A stretch of 50,080 nucleotides of DNA. Source: an uncultured Alphaproteobacteria bacterium. GTDB taxonomy: Bacteria > Pseudomonadota > Alphaproteobacteria > HIMB59 > GCA-002718135. The stretch is taken from assembly GCA_902569865.1 (NCBI GenBank), contig CACFVT010000004.1:1-50080 (forward strand), given 5' to 3'. A program made the translations under genes and the position numbers. The notes below the pieces were generated by a model. The model did no database searches. It saw nothing but the letters and a program-made list of their open reading frames with translations, and was not told the origin of the DNA. This document shows, in pieces, positions 19,069-32,995 of the stretch (the stretch's first letter is position 1; each line of letters opens with the position of its first letter).

Positions 19069-20987
19069 TTGCTTATATTTTTATTGAAAGATTGAAAATT
19101 AACTACGTTATCTTGATAAATCTGTATGATCTTTTTGGCAATAGAATCAGCATCCATTCCTATTTCTGAATATTGTTCTTCAGGAGATTGATGGTCTATA
19201 AATTTATCTGGAAAAAAAATATTATTTACTTTGGTTGATGTAATCTTAATTCTTTCATTATGAATATAATTTAAAACACTAGAACTAAATCCACCACTTG
19301 AACCTTCTTCAATAGTAAGCAAGTATTTATGATTATCTAATAATTGTTCTAGTAAATTTGTATCAATTGGTTTTGCAAATCTAGCATCTGCCAAAGTTGG
19401 TTGAATTCCATTGGCATTAAGAATTTTTATTGCTTCTTGGCAGCTTTGTAACCTTGATCCTAAATTTAAAATCGCTACTTCATTGCCTTCTTCAAGAATA
19501 ATTCCCTTTCCTATTTCTATGGGGTCAATATTATTATCATTATTATTAATTTCACCTGTTCCTCTTGGATATCTAAATGCCGAAGGCCTATCATTAATAA
19601 AAACAGTTGTATTAATCATTCTAATTAATTCATTTTGATTACTAGGTGCCATAATTATAAAATTTGGAAGTGTAGATAGAAAAGTAATATCATATGATCC
19701 AGCATGGGTTGGCCCGTCTGCTCCAACTAGTCCAGCACGATCAATTGCAAATCTTACAGGAAGTTTTTGTAATGCTACGTCATGAACAATTTGATCATAA
19801 GCCCGCTGTAAAAAAGTTGAATAAATTGCCACATATGGTTTAAAACCTTCTGTAGCAAGTCCTGCAGCCATGGTTACAGCATGTTGTTCAGCTATACCAA
19901 CATCAAATAACCTATCAGGATACTGAGAATTAAATATATCTAAACCAGTTCCACTTATCATTGCTGCAGTAAGTGCAACAATTTTTTCATCATTTTTAGC
20001 AACATTTGATAATGTTTCCCCAAAAATTGAGGAGTATGTTTTTTTATTTGATGAATTTAAAGATTGTCCTGTTTTAACATCAAATTTATTAACACCATGA
20101 AATTTATCATCAGATTTTTCCGCCGGCTCATAACCATAACCCTTTTTGGTCACACAATGAAGAAAAATTGGTTTATCAACTGATGAGTCTTTTATATTTT
20201 CTAAAACTTGAACTAATGTTTTAATATCATGGCCATCGATTGGTCCTAAGTAATAAAAACCTAACTCTTCAAATAAAGTGCCACCAGTCACTAAACCTTT
20301 TGAAAACTCCTCAGCTTTATACAAAGTTTTAGATACTGAATTTGATAACTTTGTTGATATTTTTTTTAATAAACTTCTAACATTTGTATATTGTTTTGAA
20401 GAAAGTAATTTTGTTAAATAATTACTCATTGCACCAACAGGTCTATCAATTGACATGTCATTATCATTTAAAATTACTATCATTTGTTTGTTACTAGCAC
20501 CTACATTGTTCAATGCTTCATATGCCATTCCTGCACTTAGCGCACCATCGCCAATAACAGATATAATTTTAGCATTATCATTATTCAGGTCCTTGGCAAC
20601 TTTCATACCCATGCCTGCAGAAATAGATGTAGAACTATGCGCTGTACCAAAAGGATCATACTCACTTTCACTTCTTTTTACAAATCCATACAATCCATTT
20701 TTTTGTCTTAAGGTTTCAATTTTATTCTTTCTGCCAGTTAGAATTTTGTGAGGATATGATTGATGACCGACATCCCAAATCAATCTATCTCTTGGAGTAT
20801 TAAAAACAAAGTGTAAAGCTATTGTTAGCTCCACAACACCTAAGCCTGCACCTAAATGTCCTCCAGTTTTTGAAACAGTTTCAATAGTTTTATTTCTAAG
20901 CTCATTTGATAAATTTTCTAATTCGATTAATGATAATTTTCTTAAATCAGAAGGAAAATTAATTTTATTTAAAAGTTTATAACTCAT
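19065..20987 (-). CDS. dxs: 1-deoxy-D-xylulose-5-phosphate synthase
   Basis: TKTGGHLGAGLGVVELTIALHFVFNTPRDRLIWDVGHQSYPHKILTGR, GDGALSAGMAYEALNN. ORF reaches 21026, but MSYKLLNKINFP (start at 20987) is the more plausible start. Confidence 0.95.
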   Translation of the reverse strand: MSYKLLNKINFPSDLRKLSLIELENLSNELRNKTIETVSKTGGHLGAGLGVVELTIALHFVFNTPRDRLIWDVGHQSYPHKILTGRKNKIETLRQKNGLYGFVKRSESEYDPFGTAHSSTSISAGMGMKVAKDLNNDNAKIISVIGDGALSAGMAYEALNNVGASNKQMIVILNDNDMSIDRPVGAMSNYLTKLLSSKQYTNVRSLLKKISTKLSNSVSKTLYKAEEFSKGLVTGGTLFEELGFYYLGPIDGHDIKTLVQVLENIKDSSVDKPIFLHCVTKKGYGYEPAEKSDDKFHGVNKFDVKTGQSLNSSNKKTYSSIFGETLSNVAKNDEKIVALTAAMISGTGLDIFNSQYPDRLFDVGIAEQHAVTMAAGLATEGFKPYVAIYSTFLQRAYDQIVHDVALQKLPVRFAIDRAGLVGADGPTHAGSYDITFLSTLPNFIIMAPSNQNELIRMINTTVFINDRPSAFRYPRGTGEINNNDNNIDPIEIGKGIILEEGNEVAILNLGSRLQSCQEAIKILNANGIQPTLADARFAKPIDTNLLEQLLDNHKYLLTIEEGSSGGFSSSVLNYIHNERIKITSTKVNNIFFPDKFIDHQSPEEQYSEIGMDADSIAKKIIQIYQDNVVNFQSFNKNISN

Positions 20988-20991
20988 AAAA

Positions 20992-21213
20992 CTAAAAATC
21001 TTCTTTTGTAACTTTGTTGTCCTCAATCATTATTTTTTTAATCTGCATTTCAATATCTTTTAGTTTGTTGTCACAAATTTTCTTAATTTTCATACCTTCT
21101 TCATATAGCTTAACTGACTCTTCTAAACCAATTTCACCAGACTCTAACTTTTCAACAATTAGTTCAAGTTTTTGCAAATTTTTTTCAAAGCTATTTTCTT
21201 TATCTTTACTCAT
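20992..21213 (-). CDS. xseB: Exodeoxyribonuclease VII small subunit
   Basis: 73 aa; FEKNLQKLELIVEKLESGEIGLEESVKLYEEGMKIKKICDNKL. Confidence 0.93.
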   Translation of the reverse strand: MSKDKENSFEKNLQKLELIVEKLESGEIGLEESVKLYEEGMKIKKICDNKLKDIEMQIKKIMIEDNKVTKEDF

Positions 21214-21214
21214 A

Positions 21215-21502
21215 TCATCTACCTATTTTTGATAAGATTTTATTTTCTTTTAAATTATACATAATTAAGTATGAATGGTCATTATCAGAAATAACTATCA
21301 ATACATTATTTTCATCAATTATTTTTAAATCTTTGATATTCTCAGAATTTTTAAGATTTAATGAATAATTTGTTATTTCATTATTTGATAAATCTTTAGT
21401 GTTTGAAATTTTAGAATACAAACCGTATAAAAGAAATGCAAAACATATAAATATTAATATTGCTAATAATATAACAATAAATTTAAGAAAACTATTACTC
21501 AT
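21215..21502 (-). CDS. DUF6476-like single-TM protein
   Basis: 95 aa; N-terminal TM then a short beta-rich domain; location divergent to an RluA-family gene fits this alphaproteobacterial family. Confidence 0.5.
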   Translation of the reverse strand: MSNSFLKFIVILLAILIFICFAFLLYGLYSKISNTKDLSNNEITNYSLNLKNSENIKDLKIIDENNVLIVISDNDHSYLIMYNLKENKILSKIGR

Positions 21503-22472
21503 GAATGGAACCTATACTCACAAAGTAAATATAAATAAAGAACTAAGTTCAATTAGATTGGATAAGATCCTAGCCAAAAAAGTTGATAAATTATCTCGTA
21601 TGCAAATTAAAACGTTGATCAAAAGTGGGAATGTTAAATTAAACAATATTCCAATACTTGACCCATCATATTTAGTTAGAGAAAACGATAGTTTTGAAAT
21701 ATCTATATTAAAACCTGAAGAAACAAAATATACAGCTGAAGATATAACTCTAAACATTATATATGAGGATGATGATTTAATTGTAATTAATAAGCAAGCG
21801 GGAATTGTAACTCATCCAGCGCCTGGAAATCAAACAGGGACATTAGTTCAAGCATTAATTCATCATGCAAAAAATACACTAAGTGATGTGAATGGAAATA
21901 ATAGGCCTGGTATTATTCATAGATTAGATAAAAATACTAGTGGATTAATGGTAATTGCAAAAAATAATTTTACACATATACATTTAGCTAATCAGTTCAA
22001 AATGCATTCAATTTCTAGAAAATATAAAGCAATTATTTGGGGAGTGCCTTCTAATCAAATTATAGAAGGATACATTGAAAGACATAAAATAAATAGAAAA
22101 AAAATGAGCTTAAATAATAAAGAAGATGGAAAGTTTTCAAAAACAGAAATAAAGTTGATTAAATCTTTTCAAAACTCTGCTTTAATTGAATGTACACTTC
22201 ATACAGGAAGGACACATCAAATAAGGTTGCATTTAACATCAATTAATTCACCTGTAGTAGGTGATGAAATTTACGGTAAAAACAAAATTAGTAAATATGG
22301 GTTAGATAAAAAAAATTTTAATAAATTTTTAATTTTAAAAAACTTTCAACGACAAGCATTGCATGCAGTTCATTTAGGTTTTTTTCATCCAAAATTAAAA
22401 AAAAATATGCAATTTAACTCAAATTTGCCTGAAGATATGCAGAATTTACTAGATTTGTTAATAAAATATTAA
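21501..22472 (+). CDS. RluA/RluD-family 23S rRNA pseudouridine synthase
   Basis: S4-like SSIRLDKILAKKVDKLSRMQIKTLIKSGNVKLN, IVTHPAPGNQTGTLVQALIHH, GIIHRLDKNTSGLMVIAKN, CTLHTGRTHQIRLHL. ORF opens at 21399; ATG at 21501 is the better start. Confidence 0.92.
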   Translation: MNGTYTHKVNINKELSSIRLDKILAKKVDKLSRMQIKTLIKSGNVKLNNIPILDPSYLVRENDSFEISILKPEETKYTAEDITLNIIYEDDDLIVINKQAGIVTHPAPGNQTGTLVQALIHHAKNTLSDVNGNNRPGIIHRLDKNTSGLMVIAKNNFTHIHLANQFKMHSISRKYKAIIWGVPSNQIIEGYIERHKINRKKMSLNNKEDGKFSKTEIKLIKSFQNSALIECTLHTGRTHQIRLHLTSINSPVVGDEIYGKNKISKYGLDKKNFNKFLILKNFQRQALHAVHLGFFHPKLKKNMQFNSNLPEDMQNLLDLLIKY

Positions 22473-22502
22473 TTTCGATTTTAAATATGATATAGGGCAG
22501 GG

Positions 22503-25727
<3,225 letters not shown>

Positions 25728-25738
<11 letters not shown>

Positions 25739-27083
25739 GATTAATCCTTATATCTTTTTCTATTCTTTTTGCTTTTGCTTGAACTAATTCTAAGTCTTTT
25801 CCCTCAACTAATATTCTTATCAAAGGTTCTGTGCCAGATAACCTTATCAATAATCTAATATTTTTATCTTTAATTTTTTTGTTGTTGAGGTTTTTAATAT
25901 ATTGAAGACAATTTTTTGAAATTTTTGTGTAAGGTATATTAATTTTAATTTGAGGAAAATTATTATATAAATTAAAAATTGAGCTAACTGGTTTTTTTAA
26001 TTTTGATATTATTTCCATTACTTTTAATGCTGCTAAAATTCCATCTCCTGTTTTTGAATACTCAGATAAAATTATATGGCCAGATTGTTCGCCTCCTAAA
26101 ATCGAGTTGTGTTTTTGCATTTCATTTATGACATTTATATCTCCTACCGATGAACGTTTTAATTTAATTTTTAAATTACTTAAAAGATAATTTTCTAATC
26201 CTAAGTTTGACATTACTGTAGTAATAATGGGAAACTGAGTTTTTGTGTTATTTAAATTTATAAGATGTTTAGCAAATAATGCAATTATTTTATCACCATC
26301 AATTTCTTCGCCTTTTTCATTTACTATTATCAATCTGTCTCCATCACCATCAAAAGCAAAACCTATATCAGCTCTTTCCTGTATTACTTTTTTTGATAAT
26401 TCATTTATGTTTACGGCTCCACAATTAAAATTAATATTTTTTCCATTAGGTTTATCATTAATACACACAACTTCATGACCTAGTTCCCAGAAAATATGCG
26501 GGGCTATTTCATAAGTTGCACCATTCCCACAATCTAAAACTATTTTTAATTTTCTTATTTTTATATTCTTTTGTAATGTATTTTTTAAAAATTCAGAATA
26601 TCTACCTGAAGCATCCTCAAGTCTAATAGCTTTTCCTGTAATAAACTTACTATTAATAATTTTAGAATATTGTTTTTTATTTAAAATAATATCTTCAATC
26701 TTATTTTCTAATTTTGTACTTATTTTATACCCATCTGAATTAAAAAATTTAAGACCATTATATTCAAATGTATTATGAGATGCTGTAATCATTACACCGA
26801 TATCTGCCCTTAAAGACCTCATTAAATGTGGGACTGCAGGAGTTGGTAACGGTCCAACTAGCACAACTTCCATACCCATTGAAATAAATCCCGCTGTAAT
26901 TAAAGGTTCATAAAGATAACCTGATAATCTTGTGTCCTTGCAAATTATTACTCTTGAATTTTTCTTTTTTCTAGATTTTAATAAGTATCCTGCAGCTTTA
27001 GAAATTTTTAGAGTTGTTTCTGGAGTTAGAGGTTCTTCATTAACTAAGCATCTTATTCCATCAGTACCAAATATTTTGCCCAT
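25728..27083 (-). CDS. glmM: Phosphoglucosamine mutase
   Basis: 451 aa; FGTDGIRCLVNEEPLTPETTLKI, MITASHNTFEYNGLKFF, DGDGDRLIIVNEKGEEIDGD, IRLSGTEPLIRILVEG. Confidence 0.97.
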
Positions 27084-27130
27084 ATACCCTTTTATTGAAT
27101 ATATTAAATAAAATAAAGAGGTATGATTTA

Positions 27131-29032
27131 TTAGTTGGGTTGGGGGGCTGTTGTTCCACCAGATTTTGGAACTGAAGTATGAGTGGTCGAGGTAGCTGAA
27201 GTTGTATCGTCAAAATCATCACGAGAAGGTTTGATTCCTTTAATTAAGTCTTTAATTTCATCACCACTTAAAGTTTCGAATTCTAACAAACCTTTAGCAA
27301 CAATATGTAACTCTTCAATATTGTCTTGAAGAATTTTTCTACATAATTTGTCAGCTTCTTCAGCTAAAAACCTTACCTCGTCATCGATAATTTTTGCTGT
27401 TGAATCTGAGAGATTCTTTGATTGTGCAACTGAGTGACCCAAAAATACTTCTTCACTGTCATTATTATATCGTAAATTACCAAGTTTTTCACTCATACCC
27501 CACTCAGTAATCATTTTTCTTGCAAGGTTAGTAACCATTTGTATGTCACTTGCTGCTCCGTTTGTAATTTTGTCTTTACCAAAAATCATTTCTTCAGCTA
27601 TTCTTCCTCCAGTGGCTATAACTAAATGTGCTTTCATTTGATCTACCCTCATTGAGAATTGATCTTTTTCTGGAAGTCTCATTACCATTCCAAGAGCTCT
27701 GCCTCTCGGAATAATTGTAGCCTTATGAATTGGGTCAGATGCAGGTGAATGAAGAGTTGCAACTGCATGACCAGCTTCATGATAAGCAGTTAATTTTTTT
27801 TCATCTTCCGACATGACCATAGATCTTCTTTCAGACCCCATCATCACTTTATCTTTAGCATTTTCAAAATCTTCCAATGTAACCATTCTTTTATTTTTTC
27901 TTGCTGCCAATAAAGCAGCTTCATTTACTAAGTTAGCTAAATCAGCACCGGAAAAACCGGGCGTACCTCTTGCAATAATTTTAGAGTCAAACTTTGGTGA
28001 AACCTTAATTTTTTTAATATGAACTTTTAATATTTTATCTCTACCGATTATGTCAGGATTAGATACAGTAATTTGTCTATCAAATCTTCCTGGTCTTAAA
28101 AGTGCTGGATCAAGGACATCTGGTCTGTTAGTTGCTGCAACAATAATTACGCCAGCGTTTGCTTCAAAACCATCCATTTCAACAAGCAATTGATTTAAAG
28201 TTTGTTCTCTTTCATCATTTCCACCACCTAAACCTGCCCCTCTATGTCTACCTACTGCATCAATTTCATCGATAAATATAATGCAAGGAGCATTTTTTTT
28301 TCCTTGTTCAAACATATCTCTTACTCTACTTGCGCCAACACCAACAAACATTTCCACAAAGTCGGAGCCTGATATTGAAAAAAAAGGAACATTAGCTTCT
28401 CCTGCAATGGCTCTAGCTAAAAGAGTTTTACCGGTTCCAGGAGGGCCAACTAATAAGGCTCCTGTTGGTATCTTTCCTCCAAGTCGTGAGAATTTTTTTG
28501 GATCCTTTAAAAATTCAACTACTTCTTCTAGTTCTTGCTTTGCCTCATCAATTCCAGCCACATCATCAAATGTAATCTTGCCAATAGCTTCATTTAACAA
28601 TTTTGCTTTTGATTTTCCAAAACCCATTGCTTTCCCTCCACCTGATTGCATTTGTCTCATGAAGAAAATCCAAACACCAATTAACAGCAACATAGGGAAC
28701 CAGGATAGTAAAACACTTAAAATCGGATGCATAGATCGCTCTGATGGTTCAGCAACTATTTTTACACCAGATTGATTTAATTTATTGACTAAATCAGGGT
28801 AATTAGGTGAGTATGTTGAGAATGATCTTCCATCTTCAAAGAAGCCTGATACATTATTTCCAATTATTTTTACTTCTGAAATATTGCCATTATCTGCAGC
28901 TATAAGAAAATCAGAAAAAGATATTACTTTAGATTGATTATTAGAAGAGCTGTTTTGAAATAAATTAAAAAGAGCTATTAAAAGCAACCCTATCACAACC
29001 CATAAAATTATGTTTTTACTAAAATTTTTCAT
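27131..29032 (-). CDS. ftsH: ATP-dependent zinc metalloprotease FtsH
   Basis: 633 aa; [54 protein letters not shown] zinc site, SRH region. Confidence 0.99.
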   Translation of the reverse strand: MKNFSKNIILWVVIGLLLIALFNLFQNSSSNNQSKVISFSDFLIAADNGNISEVKIIGNNVSGFFEDGRSFSTYSPNYPDLVNKLNQSGVKIVAEPSERSMHPILSVLLSWFPMLLLIGVWIFFMRQMQSGGGKAMGFGKSKAKLLNEAIGKITFDDVAGIDEAKQELEEVVEFLKDPKKFSRLGGKIPTGALLVGPPGTGKTLLARAIAGEANVPFFSISGSDFVEMFVGVGASRVRDMFEQGKKNAPCIIFIDEIDAVGRHRGAGLGGGNDEREQTLNQLLVEMDGFEANAGVIIVAATNRPDVLDPALLRPGRFDRQITVSNPDIIGRDKILKVHIKKIKVSPKFDSKIIARGTPGFSGADLANLVNEAALLAARKNKRMVTLEDFENAKDKVMMGSERRSMVMSEDEKKLTAYHEAGHAVATLHSPASDPIHKATIIPRGRALGMVMRLPEKDQFSMRVDQMKAHLVIATGGRIAEEMIFGKDKITNGAASDIQMVTNLARKMITEWGMSEKLGNLRYNNDSEEVFLGHSVAQSKNLSDSTAKIIDDEVRFLAEEADKLCRKILQDNIEELHIVAKGLLEFETLSGDEIKDLIKGIKPSRDDFDDTTSATSTTHTSVPKSGGTTAPQPN

Positions 29033-29081
29033 TTGTAACTATTACATAGGAATTAAAACTAAAAACACAATAGTTTTTGCC

Positions 29082-29372
29082 CTATTTTTGAAAAAATGTA
29101 AGCAAATCATCGTTTTTTTTTATAGATACTCCAGTCAGATTAAAGATCTTAAAACTAGATTTTTTCATCTCGCTAATGAAAAGTTTAATTTTTGAGCTTC
29201 TTGCTTTGTATTTTTTATCTGAAAAAAATTTTAAACAAAGCAAAATAATTTTTTCAATTATAAGATCATCAAATTTTAAAAGGGTATCTCTTTTAATTTT
29301 AATGCTCTTAGGCTTAATTTCAAATATAGTATCGATTAAACATTTCCATACCATATTTCTATAATAAGGCAT
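29082..29372 (-). CDS. tilS: Probable C-terminal part of TilS in a different frame
   Basis: 96 aa ORF overlapping the end of the TilS N-terminal ORF; ends FKIFNLTGVSIKKNDDLLTFFQK, resembling the TilS C-terminal 'LGGC-x-I-xx-xxx-L-x-hxRE' segment. One base change in an upstream A7 tract would join the frames. Confidence 0.55.
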   Translation of the reverse strand: MPYYRNMVWKCLIDTIFEIKPKSIKIKRDTLLKFDDLIIEKIILLCLKFFSDKKYKARSSKIKLFISEMKKSSFKIFNLTGVSIKKNDDLLTFFQK

Positions 29373-30045
29373 TTCTTTTTTTCAAATTCATAAAATCATT
29401 TTTAATTAATTTTTTATATTTATTATTTTGTAAAAAATTTCTTACTTTTACTCTTGTATAATTTACATCTTTATTTGATGGATCATTTACAAAAATTAAT
29501 TTATTTTTTTTATTAAAACTAAGTATTGATTTTTTTTTTATTTTAATAAAAGGTCTTAAAATTTGTATTTTTTTAAAATAAGTAATTTCTTCCATTGATC
29601 CCAAACCTGCAAAATTGCTACCATTTATTTTTCTAATTAAATAAGTCTCCAAATTATCATCAAAATGATGGCCTAAAAATAAATGGTGGATATAATTTTT
29701 TTTACAAAAAGTAATTATTCCATCAAACCTATTGTTTCTTGCCTGTTCCATATTTTTTTTGATTAATTTATTTTTTTTTATTTTTAAAATTCTAGCGTTT
29801 ATATTTAAATCCCTTAAAATATCTCTCACATAGTGAGACTCTTGCTCTGAATTATTTCTAATTTTATGATCAAATATGAGGGCAGATAATTTACCGTGTT
29901 TTGATTTAATCCATTTATTGATAAGATAAACAAGAGCAATACTATCTGGTCCTCCAGATACACCCACAGCAACATGTGGGTATTTTTCAAAACATTTTAA
30001 ATTATTTAGATAGGAAAAAAAATTAATGTCATTTAATAACATCAA
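29359..30045 (-). CDS. tilS: tRNA(Ile)-lysidine synthase TilS, catalytic N-terminal domain (frame ends early)
   Basis: 228 aa; VAVGVSGGPDSIALVYL P-loop, FDHKIRNNSEQESHYV, FLGHHFDDNLETYLIRKINGSN, FVNDPSNKDVNYTRVKVRNFL. Confidence 0.9.
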   Translation of the reverse strand: MMLLNDINFFSYLNNLKCFEKYPHVAVGVSGGPDSIALVYLINKWIKSKHGKLSALIFDHKIRNNSEQESHYVRDILRDLNINARILKIKKNKLIKKNMEQARNNRFDGIITFCKKNYIHHLFLGHHFDDNLETYLIRKINGSNFAGLGSMEEITYFKKIQILRPFIKIKKKSILSFNKKNKLIFVNDPSNKDVNYTRVKVRNFLQNNKYKKLIKNDFMNLKKRNALL

Positions 30046-30965
30046 TTTGCAAATTCACATTCCATATTATCTTTTATTTTGTCAGGATCTTTTGCAAATT
30101 TGTTTCCTTTATAGTTTTGATTTAATATTAATAAGGTTTTGCATGCTTCAGAAAATTTATTCATTTCTTTTAAAGATTTAGATAACTCATAATACATTTC
30201 AGCCGCCTTTATACTTTGGGGAAAACGCTGAACACCCTCTCCAAATACAATAGCTGCTTTTCTATAATTTGACTCAAATAGATAAATTTTTCCTAACCAA
30301 AAATGTGCTGATCCAGAAAGTTGATTTTCTGGGAAGTTTTCAATAAATTCTTCAAGAGAAATCTTAGATTTATCATAGTTTTTTTTCATCATTTGATCCA
30401 ACGCGGCTTGTAATTGTTCTTCAGGTGTTAAAGTATTTAATTCTTTATCTTGATTTGTCATTTTTTTTTCTAAAGTTATTTCTTCATTATTAGAAATTTC
30501 ATTTGTATTTTCAGATATGACTAGTTTTCCTAGCGTATTTTCTTCTTCTCCATCTAATGTTGTTGATTTTTCTTTTCCACTAGATTCAATATTTTGAATT
30601 TCTATTTTATTCTTAATTTCATTTAAATTTAAATTCATATCATTTTCAAGTTTTTGGATATAATTAGAAAAATCATCCAATTTAAATATAATTTCCTCAA
30701 GTTGAAGAGTTAGATTTTTTATATCTTTTTCTAAATCATACATTCTAATATCAATAGAAGTAAATCTTTCTGCATCATCTTGATTATTTTTTAAATTCAA
30801 ATCATTGCTATCAAATGATTTATTAAAAACAGCTTTATTTAAATCACTTACTTCTTGCTTAATACGATCAAGTTGTTGTTTTACAGTCAGTGACTCCTCA
30901 GCGCTTAATGAATAAAAACATAAATTAGCAAAGACAAAAAAAATTATAGGTAAAAAGTATTTCAT
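30042..30965 (-). CDS. cpoB: Tol-Pal system coordinator CpoB/YbgF
   Basis: 307 aa; signal peptide, coiled coil, TPR region EEFIENFPENQLSGSAHFWLGKIYLFESNYRKAAIVFGEGVQRFPQSIKAAEMYYELSKSL; downstream of pal. Confidence 0.88.
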   Translation of the reverse strand: MKYFLPIIFFVFANLCFYSLSAEESLTVKQQLDRIKQEVSDLNKAVFNKSFDSNDLNLKNNQDDAERFTSIDIRMYDLEKDIKNLTLQLEEIIFKLDDFSNYIQKLENDMNLNLNEIKNKIEIQNIESSGKEKSTTLDGEEENTLGKLVISENTNEISNNEEITLEKKMTNQDKELNTLTPEEQLQAALDQMMKKNYDKSKISLEEFIENFPENQLSGSAHFWLGKIYLFESNYRKAAIVFGEGVQRFPQSIKAAEMYYELSKSLKEMNKFSEACKTLLILNQNYKGNKFAKDPDKIKDNMECEFAN

Positions 30966-31003
30966 TACAAAAATTATATTATTTTTTATTTAGACAAAAA
31001 TAA

Positions 31004-31025
31004 GGCGCTATAAAAATATAGCGCC
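31004..31025 (-). terminator. Strong hairpin between pal and cpoB (terminator/attenuator-like on minus strand)
   Basis: GGCGCTATA-AAAA-TATAGCGCC: perfect 9-bp stem, 4-nt loop; minus strand continues TTATTTTTG. Confidence 0.7.
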
Positions 31026-31040
31026 ATTATTGAAAATAAT

Positions 31041-31562
31041 TTAGTTTACTATTGTTACTGATCTTCTATTTTGAGCCCAGGCACCATCATTGGAACCTAC
31101 TACAGCTGGTCTTTCTTTTCCATAGGATATTGTTGACACTCTATCAGCAGAAATTCCTAAATTTATAATGTAATTTTTAACCGACTGTGCTCTTTTTTCT
31201 CCTAATGCAAGGTTATATTCTCTTGTGCCTCTTTCATCACAATGACCTTCAATAATAACAGAAACATCAGAATATTGTTTAAGCCAAGCCACCTGATCCT
31301 GAAGTAGTTCTTTAGCATCAGAATCTAATTCAGAGCTATCATAGTCGAAGAAGACTCTATCACCAACATTTACAATTAGATCCTCTTGTGATCCTGGTTC
31401 TATTGAAGCTGATTCTGTATTTTCAGTATCAGCGCTTGAAGACACATCTGAAGAAGTAGATGTAGAACCTGATCCTGATGAGTCTGCAGTATCTTTTGGA
31501 GTTGTTGAACAAGCTGCTAAAAAAAATACTAAAAGTGCGCTCGCTATTAATTTTATAATCAT
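31041..31562 (-). CDS. pal: Peptidoglycan-associated lipoprotein Pal
   Basis: 173 aa; lipobox LAAC, VFFDYDSSELDSDAKELLQDQ, IEGHCDERGTREYNLALGEKRAQSVKNYI. Confidence 0.96.
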   Translation of the reverse strand: MIIKLIASALLVFFLAACSTTPKDTADSSGSGSTSTSSDVSSSADTENTESASIEPGSQEDLIVNVGDRVFFDYDSSELDSDAKELLQDQVAWLKQYSDVSVIIEGHCDERGTREYNLALGEKRAQSVKNYIINLGISADRVSTISYGKERPAVVGSNDGAWAQNRRSVTIVN

Positions 31563-31670
31563 ATAAAAACTCTCCCGATGTGTAATATCAATAAAAATCT
31601 ATACTTTAATTACCATTTTTTTTATTAATTCATATATATTTTTTTTAAAAATGTATATTTTTCCTTAAAA

Positions 31671-32984
31671 TTAATGCATTAATGGAGACCAAGCTGGGTC
31701 AGAACCTCCCAAAGGAGTTATAATTTTTCTCTCATTATAACCTGTAAGATCAATAGAGTATAAACTTGAATCCCCTCCACTTCCATCTGCAGATGTACGT
31801 TCGTCCTTAAAATACATCAAATATCTTCCATTTGGAGACCAAGTCGGACCCTCAACATGAAAAGATTTTGCTATCATCCTTTCATTGGAGCCATCAATTT
31901 CCATAACTCCTATATAGAACTGGCCACCTTCTTGCTTTGTAAAAGCAATCATATCTCCTCTTGGAGACCACACTGGTGTATAGTAACTCCCCCTCTCTCT
32001 ACTTATTCTTTTAAGGTTTTTTCCATTAACATCGATAATATACAAGTGTCTTCTGCCTGTTCTATCAGAGTTAAATACGATTTTTTTTCCATCTGGGGAA
32101 AAACTTCCAGAGACATCAATTGATGAGTTGTTAGTTATTCTTTTTGTCGCTCTTGTTGGGAGATCTAAAATATAAATTTCTGAATTCCCAACATCAGGTT
32201 CTGAATAAGACATGACAATTTTACTTCCATCTGGTGAGAAGCGTGGAGCAAAAGTCATTCCAGGAAATTCACCTACTATTTCTTGCTGCCCAGTCTCTAT
32301 ATCGAAAATAAAAACCCTGGGGCTATTAGCCTTTACATAAGACATAAAAGTTATTTTTTGAGAGTTAGGCGAAAAACGTGGAGTTAAAACCAAATAAGAA
32401 CCATCAGTCAAAAAACGATGATTAGCTTGGTCTTGATCCATAATTGCTAATCGTTTTTGTCTATTATCTTTTGGTCCAGTTTCAGCTACATAAACTATTC
32501 TAGTATCAAAAAAACCACCCTCACCTGTTATTCGTTGGAAAATAGCATCTGAAATAATATGAGCTACCCTTCTCCAGTTTTTTTTACTTGTTTTATATTT
32601 TTTACCCACTATTTGCTTTTGAGCAAAAACATCAAACAATCTAAACTCTACAGAAATATTTTCATTGTTTGTTTCAATTTTACCAGCAACTAAGTGCTGA
32701 GCCTTAATTACTTTCCAATCTTCAAACCTAGGTTGGTTAGATAAAGACTCAGAAGATTGTATAAATGCTTTTTTATCAAGAGGAATAAACAAACCTGACC
32801 TTTCCAAATTATCAGAAATTACAGAGGAGATATTTTTCCCAATTTTTTCTAGAGAAGAATTATTAGAAAACAAATCAGTGACTGCTATTGGAGTTGGTTT
32901 TACTGTTCCCTGACTAAGAGTTAATTCAAGAGCATAAGTATTAATTGAAGTAAAAGTTAAGAATAATATTAGTAAATATTTCAT
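31671..32984 (-). CDS. tolB: Tol-Pal system beta-propeller protein TolB
   Basis: 437 aa; repeated FSPDGSKI/FSPDGKKIVFNSDRTGRRHLYIIDVNG WD-like repeats; between tolA and pal. Confidence 0.96.
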   Translation of the reverse strand: MKYLLILFLTFTSINTYALELTLSQGTVKPTPIAVTDLFSNNSSLEKIGKNISSVISDNLERSGLFIPLDKKAFIQSSESLSNQPRFEDWKVIKAQHLVAGKIETNNENISVEFRLFDVFAQKQIVGKKYKTSKKNWRRVAHIISDAIFQRITGEGGFFDTRIVYVAETGPKDNRQKRLAIMDQDQANHRFLTDGSYLVLTPRFSPNSQKITFMSYVKANSPRVFIFDIETGQQEIVGEFPGMTFAPRFSPDGSKIVMSYSEPDVGNSEIYILDLPTRATKRITNNSSIDVSGSFSPDGKKIVFNSDRTGRRHLYIIDVNGKNLKRISRERGSYYTPVWSPRGDMIAFTKQEGGQFYIGVMEIDGSNERMIAKSFHVEGPTWSPNGRYLMYFKDERTSADGSGGDSSLYSIDLTGYNERKIITPLGGSDPAWSPLMH

Positions 32985-32995
32985 TTTATAAATAA

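Noticed and set aside
28281-28775. 164-aa plus-strand ORF
   Set aside because: Entirely antisense to ftsH, a well-conserved gene; composition is a codon shadow.
31670-31683. 14-bp palindrome ATTAATGCATTAAT at the tolB stop
   Set aside because: Short, AT-rich and overlapping the stop codon; expected by chance at this composition.
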